Below are positions 52,740 through 64,000 of a DNA stretch of 64,000 nucleotides, piece by piece. The DNA lies in assembly GCA_013398295.1 (NCBI GenBank), contig VZSF01017902.1, forward strand, positions 138,038 to 202,037, read 5' to 3'. The position numbers and the translations under genes were made by a program. The notes below the pieces were generated by a model that had not been told where the DNA came from, did not search any database, and was given only the letters and a program-made list of their open reading frames with translations. Numbering within the stretch: the stretch's first letter is position 1; every line of letters begins with the position of its first letter. This stretch comes from Chionis minor. Taxonomy: Eukaryota; Chordata; Aves; Charadriiformes; Chionididae.

Positions 52740-54187
52740 AGCTGGATAGTCATAAGTCTATGGGGCCAGATGGGATCCACCAGAGAGTGCTGAGGGAGCT
52801 TGTGGAGGAGTTAGCCAAGCTACTCTCCATCATTTTTCAGCAGTCCTGGTCAACTGGGGAGGTCCCAGATGACCGGAGGTTTGCTAATGTGATGCCCATC
52901 TACAAGAAGGGCCAGAAGGAGGATCCAGGCAACTACAGACCTGTCAGCCTGACCTCAGTACCAGGAAAGGTTATGGAACAATTCATCCTGAGTCCACTCA
53001 TGTGGCATGTGCAAGACAACCAGGGAATCAGGCGCAGCAAACATGGATTCATGAAAGGCAGGTCATTCTTGACCAACCTGATCTCCTTTTATGACCAGGT
53101 GACCCATCTGGTGGATAAGGGAAAGGCTGTGGATGTTTTCTATTTGGACTTCAGTAAGGACCTTGACACAGTCTCCCACAGCATTCTGCTAGAGAAGCTG
53201 GCAGCCCATGGCATTGACAGGTGGACTCTTCGCTGGGTTAAAAACTGGCTGAATGGCCGAGCCCAGAGAATTGTGCTGAACGGTGATAAATCCAGTTGGT
53301 GGCAGGTCTCAAGTGGCGTTCCTCAGGGCTCAGTTTCGGGGCCAGTCTTGTTTAATATCTTTATAGATGATCTGAATGAGGGGATTGAGTGCACCCTCAG
53401 GAAGTTTGCAGATGACACCAAATTAAGTGGGAGCGTTCACCTGCTTGAGGGTAGGATGGCCCTACAGAGGGATCTGGACAGGCTGGATCGATGGGCTGAG
53501 GCCAATGGGATGAGGTTCAACAAGGCCAAGTGCCGGGTCCTGCACTTGGGTCACAACAACCCCAGGAAGAGCTACAGGCTTGGGGAGGAGTGGCTGGAAA
53601 GCTGCCTGGCAGAAAAGGATCTGGGGGTCCTGGTGGACAGTCGGCTGAACATGAGCCAGCAGTGTGCCCAGGTGGCCAAGAAGGCCAATGGCATCTTGGC
53701 CTGTATCAAGAATAGTGTGGCCAGCAGGAGCAGGGAAGTGATTGTGCCCCTGTACTCAGCACTGGTGAGGCCGCAGCTTGAGTACTGTGTTCAGTTTTGG
53801 GTTTAACTTGGAGAAAAGGAGACTGAGAGGAGACCTTACCACTCTCTACTACTACCTGAAAGGAGGTTGTAGCAGGGTGGGGATCGGTCTCTTTTCCCAA
53901 GTAAAAAGCGATAGAAGAAGAGGAAATGGCCTCAAGTTATGCCAGGGGAGGTTTAGATTGGATATTAGGAAAAACTTCTTCACAGAAAGGGTTTCAAGCA
54001 TTGGAACAGGCTGTCCAGGGAGGTGGTGGAATCACCATCCCTGGAGGCATTTAAAAGACAAGTAGATGTGGTATTTGTGGACATGGTTTAGTGGTGATTT
54101 CGGCAGTGTTAGGCAGTGTTAGGTTTATGGTTGGACTTGGTGACCCTAAAGGTCTCTTCCAACTCAAGTGATTCTGTGATTCTGTGA
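52740..54187 (+). mobile_element. CR1 LINE, 5'-truncated, with internal deletion
   Basis: The longest CR1 copy in the window. Similarity begins near 52740-52760 (TATGGGGCCAGATGGGATCC), within the ORF2 reverse-transcriptase region. It ends after a 3' UTR containing GGTTGGACTTGGTGACCC and AAAGGTCTCTTCCAACTC and two copies of ATTCTGTG at 54171-54186. Relative to the 41.3-kb copy, about 116 bases equivalent to 41708-41823 are missing at about 53803. A 10-base tandem duplication, GGCAGTGTTA twice, lies in the 3' UTR at 54102-54121. The 3' UTR differs from the other two long copies, so this is another CR1 subfamily. Confidence 0.96.
52760..54091 (+). pseudogene. CR1 ORF2 reverse transcriptase, broken
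   Basis: The first frame (52760-53806, 348 codons) spans most of the reverse-transcriptase domain. [16 protein letters not shown] is at residues 59-74, and RT motif [15 protein letters not shown], at 127-140 has a probable catalytic Asp at 130. [16 protein letters not shown] is at 186-201. The catalytic FADD box at 216-219 (DNA 53405-53416) supplies two metal-binding Asp. The KDL in motif A departs from the KAF usual in CR1. The 116-base deletion near 53803 shifts the frame and creates an immediate stop. The C-terminal region continues in another frame ([10 protein letters not shown] to [16 protein letters not shown]), then shifts again near 54000 before [12 protein letters not shown] and a stop at 54089-54091. 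The endonuclease half is absent, so the copy is inactive. Confidence 0.93.
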
Positions 54188-56744
54188 AAAGCCAGTCATA
54201 GTATTTTCTATGAAGAACAATGCCTTTTTTTCCTTTCTGATCTCATTCTTGTCCTCAGAATATTTTCCTCAAGGTTACAAGAATGCAAGTCAGAACTCAT
54301 CCTTGCACTCCCGAAATAAAATGTTGTACTGGTTCTGTCACTAAAATACTGTGCCACTACATATTGTGCCTCTATGCAACAACTAACCAGGGTATTTTCT
54401 ACATCTATTCTAGATCTCTCTGAATAGATAATGGATAATTATCACATTATCTTCCAGCATTTTAATGTCTTTTTATGAAAAAAGTATAGAAAGTTAATAT
54501 ACCCATTGGCTTTTTACTTGTCTGTATACTTTTTCTCAGTGAAATGTCATTCCCAATTCATGGTTTGAGGCTTCTGGGGAGAAAAAAATAAGCTCAATGA
54601 AAGCTCAAACATAATGGAGTAATCAGAAAGCAAAAAGCTAATGGTTAAATCCAAAGCCACTTATTTTGTTCCCCTAAGCAATACTGCAGGCTCAGATGCA
54701 TTAACCAAGGTTAAATCAAATAGTCATGATGTCTGTATCTTCAATTATGCATAACCCGAGCCAGAGACTCATTCTGAGCCAATCTTCCACAAAGTTATGC
54801 CAGTTTTACACCTGCCAGAATCTGGCCATGTCTCAACCTAAACCTACCCAAATAATTTTCTTCTGTGCACAGCTGCAGGCCACATGACAAAAAAAAAAAA
54901 AAACCAAAACAAAACCTGAATGATATGGTGATCCAGAGATAATGTTGGGTTTTTTTCTTGAAATAGATTGAATGTGATTTTTATTGTATCTTATTTTACA
55001 GTTTAAACGTCTCTTTTGCAAACCTTTAGTCCCCACATATTCTCACGTGGGGAGACTATTCTCTACTAAATTCTCTACTTTTCATGTTACATCCCCGAGC
55101 ACTGGTCAGGTCAATGTCTTTTTTTGCTTGACAAGGGACTAACGCCCACAGATCTTAGAGTGAATGGGCTCAGCTATATGAATTGCCATAGGACAGGTAT
55201 TTTCAAAGGAGTACTTTTAGGTGGTTATTCATATGAGAAGTGGAAATAATTTAATAAATTTACTGAAAGTATTTTATAAGAGTCTAAACTCATCGAGCTT
55301 GTAGACAGGAGTACATTTTATCAGCTGAAGAGCTGATAAAACTATCTATATTGAAGTCATCAGAAATGGTAATCACCTATTGTTTTTGAAAAAAAATCAT
55401 CTCAATAGTGTGATTAATCTTAAAAATAAGTGGATAAAATGGAGCAAAAAGAGTGTCAATATTATTTTTATTATTAAAAGTTTGAAGGGAGCACAATTAT
55501 GGAAAGAATTAGCAGCGTTCAGCGAGGTGTTCAGACCTCAGCTTTAATCTGTAAAGGACAATACAATAGCTTGAATTGCAATTGATATTGCTTAAATTAT
55601 AAGGATTTTACAATATATCAACATAAATCAACAATGTATCACATATATAAACATAAAATAATTCCCTAATTTTCCCTTTTAAAAAGATACTGTTCAAAAT
55701 AAAGAACTGGAACTCTTTTAATGTGGGTTTTTTTCTACTTTTAGCTTGTTTTAAAATTCCTATTTGCATAAACCCCCCTTTGTCGTAAAATTTTTAGAAG
55801 TCTTGTCAAACCAAATGTTCACTTTTTAATGACATGATATACTTTATTAGACAGCTGAAGCTGAAAACATTATATTTCAATTTTCTGTTTATATATCCAC
55901 ATATATTTCAATGGTATGCAGTATCTATCCATTCATTCACTTAATCTAAATTATATATTCATATAAAACCATCCATAGGCTTTGCCATGTAGCATGCAAA
56001 TGATCACTTGGGCAGTTTCTTTAGCATGGAAATTAGTCTCCAAGATTAATATGCAATATCATATTTCCTTTTCTCTGGTTGCTTCCTCTAAGAAAGTCTT
56101 GACTGTTAATTTCCTCAGTCCTTCATATACATACCTGGGTAACAAACAGTATTTTTTAAAATTCTGCTTTGAGAAGCTGGCTGTAATTCCAAATAAATTT
56201 TATGTATTAAGATAAGAATGGAATGCCTCTTGCTCTTGCTGTTAAATTAATGCGATCTGACCCCAAGAAACTTTAAGCTTTCCCTGGGTACTGTATGGCA
56301 AAGACATTTTACTGCCTCCAAAGAATACTGATATTAAACTCAAAATATGTATTTAACATTTGGAAATGTCTTTTTTTACATTTTGCAATTTCCAGTTTGA
56401 TCTGTGCTTTTACAATAAACTTTTTTCCAACTGAATTAATCACACATAATTATGAAAGCTTTAATTTGTTGCTGTTATTTACTAATACTATTTATTTTCA
56501 TTAGTATTAATATTAATATTAAAGTCTCCCAAAAAGCACCAATTAATGTTGGATCTTATTGACTAATCCTTTCTTGCATTAGGTTTACACTCTTGTAATT
56601 TATATCTATGAAGTTACTTATTCTTTACAATTGTCAAAATGAAAGATGAGTCTGAACCATGCTCTGCTTTCACTTCACTAATGTGGTTAAATGACAATGC
56701 ACTAGTTGGATCTATCCATAAGTTTTTTTCAAATTATTGTAAAA
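54188..56744. other. Unannotated AT-rich DNA
   Basis: No gene recognised. An A-run lies at 54889-54903, a perfect 11-bp-stem inverted repeat at 55316-55341 and an ATT-rich stretch near 56490-56522. The short open frames are typical of AT-rich non-coding DNA. Confidence 0.5.
55316..55341. repeat. Perfect inverted repeat, 11-bp stem, 4-base loop
   Basis: TTTTATCAGCT at 55316-55326 is the exact reverse complement of AGCTGATAAAA at 55331-55341, with loop GAAG. The arms contain inverted GATA-type motifs (TTATCAG and CTGATAA), and an E-box CAGCTG lies at 55322-55327. It could be a paired transcription-factor site, a DNA/RNA hairpin or chance; the sequence alone does not decide. Confidence 0.8.
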
Positions 56745-56885
56745 TTACAGAATCCCAGAACTGGGAGAGATCATGACAGGTCATGTAGTCTACCCTACTG
56801 CCCTACATCATTCCTGACAGTTGTTTGTCAAACCTGTCCTCACAGACCCTAAAGAGAAAATTCTTTAGCAGTCACCTCCCTCTTT
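56745..56885 (-). mobile_element. Old CR1-type LINE tail, minus orientation
   Basis: On the plus strand the fragment reads ACAGAATCCCAGAACTGGGA, GGTCATGTAGTCTACCCTAC and GTTTGTCAAACCTGTCCTCA, ending in TAGCAGTCACCTCCC. This is the reversed 3' part of an old CR1-like LINE. It is more diverged than the three long copies and appears to belong to an older branch of the CR1 group. Boundaries are approximate and no coding frame is left. Confidence 0.75.
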
Positions 56886-59800
56886 GCTCATCACTGCTGA
56901 AGACAACACACAGTAATGTATGTAAGAGTATTACTAAAAGAATATTTACATATTTTACCTTTTCCTAATGTGATTACTCTTGTTAGTTTCTAAACTGTAA
57001 ATGGGTGTGTTATGATAGTAGGTCCTATTAAATCTATTAGGGTGCCTCATCCTCCCTTGTATGGGGACAACGTGGGGAGACGCTAAGGACCCAACACCAC
57101 TGCATGCCATTGGCACGTGCTTCATTGGATCCAGACTAAGAAGTGACAATTTAGCTACACAGAACCATGAGAGGTGGAGAGAGAGATAAAAAGAGAGGAA
57201 GACAAATGTATTTATTTACACAAGTACTTATGGCCACATTAAGGAGAACACATCTTAAAAAAGGGTACTGGAATTGAAGGTGCTGTCTGAGAGCACAGAG
57301 CCAGCAGAAGGGAGAAGGAAGCAAAGTGTCCAACAGCTGAAGTGATGCAAAGGGAGGACTGCAAGGGGACTGCTACATCTAAGTGCCCACTGTCTTCAAA
57401 CATAATAGTGAAATCCAGTATCCAGTCCTAATCGTTGTCTTCTCAGTGCTATTTTCAAAATTTACACTGGTTAAGTATGAAGTCTTGAGCCTATTAATAT
57501 CTCTGTATTACACTATCTGCATCCGGCTAATGTGGATAATATGTCTTTTGTTCATGGCATTGGCTGTCTTAGCTATGTAAACCAGATAAAAAAATTTGAC
57601 TTTGGATTGAAAGGTAGTTATTGTACTAATGCAAAATTTCTTCAGGTGCTACTGTGTTATCTTCAGCATCAACTAAATATATTTAAACTTTCTACCCCTA
57701 TGAACAAGTGTATTTTCCTGATAATTTCATGTTTCCTTTCTTTTTGAATAATTACACACTGTCCTAACTACGACCACAATCATGATTAAAAAAAATTTAA
57801 AATCTTCTGCAGCTGCCAACTGCATATGGCTTCTCACCTGCAAGTTCTCTTGACTAGTAGCTTTGTCACTGTGCAGGTTACAAGGAGTCATCTGAAAAAG
57901 AAAAACAGAAACAGAAAGACTGTTCTTTACTGTTTCAGGAAATTTTTTCCAAGACTGTAATTATTAGCAAATCTCTAGGACCCGTGGACCAGGGCAATAT
58001 TTTAAAATTTGGGGTACTAATGTGATTTCTATTCCAGGACAAACATAATGATATTTAATTTCTGAGAAAATGCAGATAAAAAAAAAAAAAGCAATAACTT
58101 CATGTTTGCATAATCTTTGATAATTCCTCTTGGCTTTGCACTGTGATATCTTGTGGTATCTCACCAATGTCATTCAGTTTCCCTAAGGTCTGCAAAAAAC
58201 TTAGGCAATCAGAGGCTTTGGAGTACAGTCAAGCCACAGGAGATCATATTTCCTGGACTAGTCACACCCAATCAGTCCACAACACTCAATATTTTAACAA
58301 CCCGATTAGTGCTACCAAATCAAAGGCCACTGACTATAACACAACTTAAAGACAACAGCAAAAAAAATATTTTGGTAATGGAAAATAAGACATTTATTCA
58401 GGGTAAGTTTATATACTACCATTTCAATACCATTCTTAGCCATCAAATTATTTACTACTATTATTAAAATAATCACATACATCCATTTGTATGAGATTAA
58501 AAAATTAGCACTCTTCTTTTTCTAGAAAGTTGCCCACTCCAATGAACCGAGTAACAGAAGAGTTGGTGTAATAAGAGAACACTGAGATGGAAAATCTGAG
58601 AACAAAATAAAAAAACCCAAACCCCATGCTTGTTTCCTTCAGAAATGGGAAGGTCCGCTTAGTTTTTATCATGTAAGAGTATCACCTCTTCTACTAATTC
58701 TTTTCCAAATGCAATACAGGCGACACATAGCAGAGGACTGGTAGAAGTGCTGAGGTGTAGGACCACAGCAAGGATGGAATGAGAGATGTGCATTGATGTG
58801 AGAGCTGTGGAATGAGGCATGCTGTGCCTGCCTCTAGAAGTCACCAAATGGATAAAAAACGTGGGATTTTGAGAACCACTAGGGTGGTTGTGCTTGATCT
58901 TTTTCAGGAGAGAGAAGCTCTTGGCCTGACTGTCTTCAAGCTGGGATTGACAGCAAGAGAACTGTTCCTTTTACTGATGCTCAATCCTGGCTCTCTTTCT
59001 AAGGACATATATGGGAAAGGTACCCAGGTGCTAAAATATTTCTAGTCAGACTTGCTGATGTGTCTACCATGATGCAAAATAAAAATTATTTTTCCAAAAT
59101 GTGAGCACAGGCCGGATTTGTCTTCAGATTTTATACTGTTACACACTGCCTAACATCTGAGCAACTTCAGTGTAAAATTGAAGGGATACAAAGGTCCCCC
59201 AGAACCAGTAGAGAAAGGACAGAGTATAGTTGTGTTTGTTAATTGATGTCAGTGTGTTATTCAGAAGGATATAGAGATATTGAGGAAGAAAATTGAAATA
59301 CTATTAGTGTTATGGGGGGAGTAACAAAGGATAAAATTCATATTCCATGCCTTGATAATCAACAAAAGAGGAAATATAATTTATCAGCTCGCGCAAACGA
59401 ATTAAGTGACTAACCAGTTCAACCACCTCAGTCTCTGAGAAGCTTCCACCATTTCCAACAGCTTTCTTCTTAGAACAGATTACCTTACTTTCTTATATCT
59501 CTGGTAGTTCGTCATTTGCAAGCTACTGTGTTTGACCAGGCAAACCTCTGTTCCACTTCAAACTCAAGTTTTGTCTCACATCCTGTGTTCTGACCCATTT
59601 TTAACAGGTGTGTGAAAGACAAAGTTTGGGAAAATAAGGACGGCGGAAAGTTTTGGTACACGTGAAAACCTTGAGCAATCAGGTGTAGATACCAACTGTA
59701 ATTAAGTCCCATATCACAAACAAACTGAAACTATTACATTGACAGATGTTGCCACAGACCCGGGCATGATTCATATTTTACTCAGTTCAATAATGTTTCC

Positions 59801-60119
59801 AGGGCATGCAGTAAATATCCGTAGCTGTACTCAGACCATTCTGCTCCGCACCCCCATGCACTGTTACCCTTTCTGCACTGGCAGCAGAGCTGCATTTATC
59901 CACAAGCACTATCCGGCTCACAGTCAACCCCCATTATTATTTTTTTTTTAAAAAGCTCTCTGCCTGTGGGGATCATAATATGCAGCAGCATTATCAAAGT
60001 CAGTAAAATTCAAATGATTCCAGGTTGTCTTGTTTTTCCCACAGACAAACAGACACGTTCTGATCAGCAACAGTTAAAGCCTCTTCTTGCCTGTCCCACT
60101 GAAATGAGTACTCAAGTGA
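56886..60119. other. Unannotated DNA
   Basis: No gene recognised. An A-run lies at 58079-58090. A GTAAGT donor-like site near 58402 follows an open frame (58153-58467), but no good acceptor was found. Short minus-strand frames around 56955-57333 and 58659-58847 lack motifs. Confidence 0.45.
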
Positions 60120-60183
60120 GTTAAACAATGTTAATAAATGTAAACCATAATAGCAAATGTTAAACAATAATAATAAATGTAAA
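60120..60183. repeat. Partial direct repeat, 39-base period
   Basis: GTTAAACAAT followed by AATAAATGTAAA-type sequence occurs at 60120-60144 and again at 60159-60183, with small differences. It is an AT-rich slippage or duplication product. Confidence 0.7.
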
Positions 60184-60455
60184 GGAAAAAGAAATGTCTT
60201 TATATGCTGAAGTCATGCCTTATATGTCTTATATATATAGGCTGAAAAAGGTATCATTGCATGAGATCACTTGCTGTGAATATCTTGCAGGTTTCCTGGG
60301 GCCAGGCTGTCATCAGACAAGTGGTAATGCTGGGAGAGAATACAGAACCACTGACGAGTACCTGAAGAGGGATGAATGTTTTAAAAAGCTACAATGATCC
60401 AGAAATAACTGTGAAAAATGGAGGCTAACTCAGAATATTGCAAGCATCAAAAATA

Positions 60456-60557
60456 ACTGATTTCTTGTTTTCAACAGTAATTAGACTGATAATTTTCTGA
60501 ATTTTACTGATTTCTTGTTTTCAACATTAATTACACTGATAATTTTCTGAATTTTAC
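60456..60557. repeat. 50-bp tandem duplication, two copies
   Basis: The 50 bases at 60456-60505 recur at 60506-60555 with two differences (position 22 G/T, position 29 G/C), and a few bases of a third copy follow. The 96% identity suggests a fairly recent local duplication. The sequence is AT-rich and has no evident coding role. Confidence 0.93.
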
Positions 60558-61400
60558 CATTTAAAAATGTGCAGAGACATTTTCATATGCCAAGCTCAGA
60601 TATTAGGAAAGCAATATAAATCTTCCAAATATAACAAAGAAAATGGTACTGAATTTACTTGTATATGATAATAGAATATGCTCCATGCACACAAATAACC
60701 TATGGTAAAAGAGATTGATCTTCTCACAGGTCTATTTCAAAGAACAGCATCTGTATACAAAGAAGAAACTGCCTTTTCACTGAAACCAAAAGTGGTGGAA
60801 TCATTTTACTGTAAGACTCATTTGCTCCTTATTAAGGGAAGAAACTACAAGTTGTATTTACTGTCACTCATGCTTCATCCAAGACAGTTTAACAAAAAAT
60901 ACATACTCCTTGATTTAGCAGTCTGCCAGTTCATAAGTTGCTGTGATGTTAAGTTTTCGTGGTTTTGCACTGATATTTTTAAACAAGTAGCTCTGTCATA
61001 AGTGATAATCCTGCAAAGCCAGACAGTTTCTGCTTGTTTGTTTATTTTTTACATTATAAGTTAAGCTCAATATAGTCCTGCCTCTGTGTCATCAACTCTA
61101 CATCAGACAGTCACAGATCATAATGCAGCATTCAGTGCCACCGTTTGCACAGAGGATTACTGATTTCAGTATCCTGGAACAAAACAATGATTGAATGGGG
61201 CTTCTCTTTACATTTTACTTTTTTGTCTGGGGGAGGGTGACTGCAGCCACTTGTGTTTAAAACTCTAAAACAGGCATCTAAAGTCAAGATAGAAGTGTCA
61301 CATCATTTAATCACATACCATATATTTTCCCAAAAAAAGTGTTTGGCTTTATCTATTGAACCTCTGATAGCAGCTGTCATTTTGGCATTCTGCCTGTAAT
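60558..61400. other. Unannotated stretch
   Basis: A 99-codon plus-strand open frame (60702-61001) has no recognisable domain and no supporting splice sites. Nothing else was recognised. Confidence 0.45.
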
Positions 61401-61681
61401 AAAGAAAAAGAGATGGAAAGAAGAATAGAAAAAAAAAAAAGACATGAAAGATAGCAAAAGTAAAAGAAAGGAAAAAAAGAATGCAAAAAGCAAAAACAGA
61501 AGCAAAAGAAAAGAAGAAGCAAAAGAAGGAGAAAAAAATAAAAAAAGGAAAAATAAAAAGAAAAAAACTAAAGGAAAAAGAAAAAGAAAAAGAAAAACTA
61601 AAAGAAAAAGAAAAAGAAAGACTAAAGGACAAGAAAAAGAAAGAAGAGGACAAGAAGAATGAAAAAGACAGAAATAGAGAT
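61401..61681. repeat. Long purine (GAAAAA/AAAGA)n tract
   Basis: About 280 bases are almost entirely A and G. From about 61505 to 61645 the repeat is most regular, with GAAAAA units. Larger blocks are marked by ACTAAA at roughly 61567, 61597 and 61621 (spacing about 30, then 24 bases). Lys/Glu-rich open frames on plus (61444-61684) and a Phe/Ser-rich frame on minus (61303-61653) are translations of the repeat, not genes. Confidence 0.93.
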
Positions 61682-64000
61682 TAAATATTTGTAAATGTTT
61701 TTAGACATGTAGTTTATGCATTGGTGAATGGTTCTTTATACATGATATTTATGGGGTATTTGGTTTGTTTTGTGATTTTGTTTCAGGTTTTAAGGAGTGC
61801 CGTTAATGTGATTAATTAGCAAGAATTTATTGACTAAAAAATCTGCACAGCCAAACATATGATTTTTAAAATGTATTTTTTCAGGTGAAACTATAAACGA
61901 GAGTCCTAATTAAGCCCTGCTGTTTCCTGAGATTTTGTGTGCGCTACGCTGGGAAGGAAAGTTACATGGAACTTTACTTGATCATGGAAGAAAAATCTGG
62001 AGAGTAAATTCAAGCATTCTATTCAGTTCTCAAATATAGTCTTCACTTGAGGGCTACAGTGAATTTATGCCCATGTTAAACATTAAAGCTCTGTTATGGG
62101 GCCAAATAAGAGGAAAACTCAAATCAGCTCAAACATCATGAGAGTAGAACTTCAGCACCACTGCAACAGATACCACTAACATTACTAGATTTGAAACACT
62201 GAAACTCTGTGACTGATCACAGAGTTTGTTATTATGACATTCTAATACATGCATTCTCTTCCCATTACTTTGCCAAATTGGGAAGCTTATTTTCTATAAT
62301 ACAAAACAATTTGTAATAAGCATAGTGTATTATAAAAGGGATTTGAAGCTTTGAAATTTGCTTTGCAGGGAACTTGTGGGTAGCTACAGCTGAAACTACA
62401 CTCCACTGAGATCTAACCCACTTCAAAGACAAGTTCTCCATAAAAATTGTGGGTGTGTGGGAAATTAGTATAATCACTGATGCATACAAATTTCTGAAAG
62501 AATCTAGGTTTGTGTCTCCTATGGCATATCCACATAGTTAAGACTCAGATGTGCAAATACAAACATGCACACTTAAATGCAGTCAATAAGTACTACCACT
62601 TTAACACAGTGCCATAAATTGCCATGGAATCCACAGAAAAGGATAAGCAGAGTTGCTAGAATTATACAGCAGACTCTTTTTAGGTAATACGGGAAGAAAC
62701 TACTAGGTTCCATGTTAGGGAAGGGTCCAAATTCAATTCGCATGTATGCATTTATAACAAAAGCAAGCTCACCAACAAAATCACAAAACTTTTAAATATA
62801 TCTTTCAATGCAAATGGTAGAACATTCCTGTTGACATTTTCAGTTGTAAATCCTGTCCCAGTTATTTTTCACTGAAATACAGAAAAAGGAGTGTGGATGA
62901 AATTAAATTGTGTACATGCAAATGTACTTTTGTATAAGCTATTTTACAGTCAAATCCCTGTCTTGTAAATAGTTTGTGTTATAAAAGTGATCATGGTATT
63001 GGTCAAGGCAAGTCATTGCCTTTCTTGTTCCCCTTATTCCATACATAGTATATTTTGGGAAGCTAGTTTATTTCCTTTTTCTCTCCAATGACTATTTTCA
63101 CTTTATCTTTTCTACATCAAACTTCTAGATGAGAATCAAGTTCAGGATGCAGGTTGGTTTTTTTGCTTGAAAGTAAACAGTTTAAACATTTCATATAGAT
63201 ACCCAAACCCTCACTTTTAATTTTTTTTCGACCTTTATACCTGACACAACCTGATATGACCGAGGTAGGTGCAGTTTCTCTAAAATGGGCCTTGAAACAA
63301 GGCACTTGTGTTTCTGCAAGGTACCTCACAGACTTGTTCATATTCCTCTTTAGGCAGCAAGGTAAGCTCCAAAAATCCCACCCCTTGTGATTCCATGTGC
63401 CGCATGAAAAATGCTGCCATCTTGTCTCAGCTGGGACAATGAGGAATCATACAAGAGCACACCGCTGAACAATAGCGTTGTGACAGCCAGACACCCTCCT
63501 CCACAATGGAGTGCCTTGACAAAAATCTTTGCTGACCCCCTTCAGCACAGTCAAACTTGCCTTGTCATGGTAGCCGGGTCAATGAAAGACCCGTTCAAAT
63601 GAATAAAACATTAGGATGTACCTCGTCCATCCAGCTGTACTAGAGGACTTATAAGCTGCTTTTGCTGGATGCAACATACGTAGCGTGGGCAGAAATATTA
63701 AAGAAATTCATTTTAACAGGATGTCTGAAATCTCTTCAGCTGTTCATATCCATAAGTCTTTCAATAGTGAGCCTTTGTAATGAGATTGAAAGGTATTTAG
63801 TATAGCAAAGATCGGATAGGAACAAAATCTGACTTTTAAAATATTTTCCCCTTTGCCTTGTCTTTGAAAAGCCTTAAATGACTGTGAAGGATGGTTTTTG
63901 CTTAGGTTTTCCCCCCTTTTCAGCAGGTTTTAGGCCTTGGGCTATTGGTATCCAAGTAGTTAAAACTACATCAGCACTAATAGCTATGAGCTCATCTTGT
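61682..64000. other. Unannotated DNA
   Basis: No gene recognised. A perfect hairpin lies at 62202-62227. A CpG-containing, less AT-rich patch at about 63360-63660 has a short open frame (63411-63602) and an AGCAAG-GTAAGC donor-like site at 63358-63363, but no motif or repeat family was identified. Confidence 0.45.
62202..62227. repeat. Perfect inverted repeat, 11-bp stem, 4-base loop
   Basis: AAACTCTGTGA at 62202-62212 pairs exactly with TCACAGAGTTT at 62217-62227, with loop CTGA. It is not part of a recognised element. It may be a chance palindrome or a small structured site. Confidence 0.8.

Noticed and set aside
61303..61684. Lys/Glu-rich (plus) and Phe/Ser-rich (minus) open frames
   Set aside because: They are direct translations of the GAAAAA-type purine repeat on its two strands.
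1..64000. tRNA, rRNA, CRISPR, bacterial or phage genes
   Set aside because: No cloverleaf or rRNA core motif, no regularly spaced repeat array and no dense coding was seen. The repeat content is vertebrate.

Overview
The window looks like vertebrate nuclear DNA, most probably from a bird. It is AT-rich and almost free of long open frames. Its only interspersed repeats are CR1-type LINEs, recognised by reverse-transcriptase protein motifs and by the 8-base 3' end repeat ATTCTATG/ATTCTGTG. I see no L1, Alu-like SINE or recognisable LTR element. CR1 as the sole LINE at low density fits birds; turtles and crocodilians also carry CR1, so the assignment is inference. Two isolated N bases (9354, 11269) lie in or beside low-complexity tracts and mark assembly ambiguity.

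Layout: 1-19 kb is unannotated AT-rich DNA with a few simple repeats, one candidate exon (14582-14700) and a GC-richer open patch (7697-7970). An old CR1 3' tail lies at about 19.18 kb on the minus strand and another at about 24.7 kb on the plus strand. A degraded CR1 with an ORF2 C-terminal relic spans 34.88-35.64 kb on the minus strand. The best preserved element, at 41.33-42.21 kb on the plus strand, has an uninterrupted ORF2 C-terminal frame and a complete 3' end. A cluster of unusual DNA at 48.62-48.93 kb (alternating TG/TA tract, T-run, strong G-quadruplex motif) sits just upstream of the best candidate protein-coding exon, 49008-49267. A longer CR1 at 52.74-54.19 kb keeps the reverse-transcriptase palm motifs but carries an internal deletion. 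An old CR1 tail lies at about 56.75 kb. The last 4 kb hold a 50-bp tandem duplication (60.46 kb), a long purine (GAAAAA-like) tract (61.4-61.7 kb) and a perfect hairpin (62.2 kb).

No complete host gene, tRNA, rRNA, CRISPR array or operon-like arrangement is present. The window is best read as intergenic or deep intronic sequence. The only recognised protein-coding relics are retrotransposon ORF2 fragments, none able to encode a full enzyme. A few exon-like intervals with good splice-site consensus and an open frame are listed with low confidence, because similar splice-site pairs enclosing stop codons also occur here by chance. I did not find a convincing undescribed biological system.
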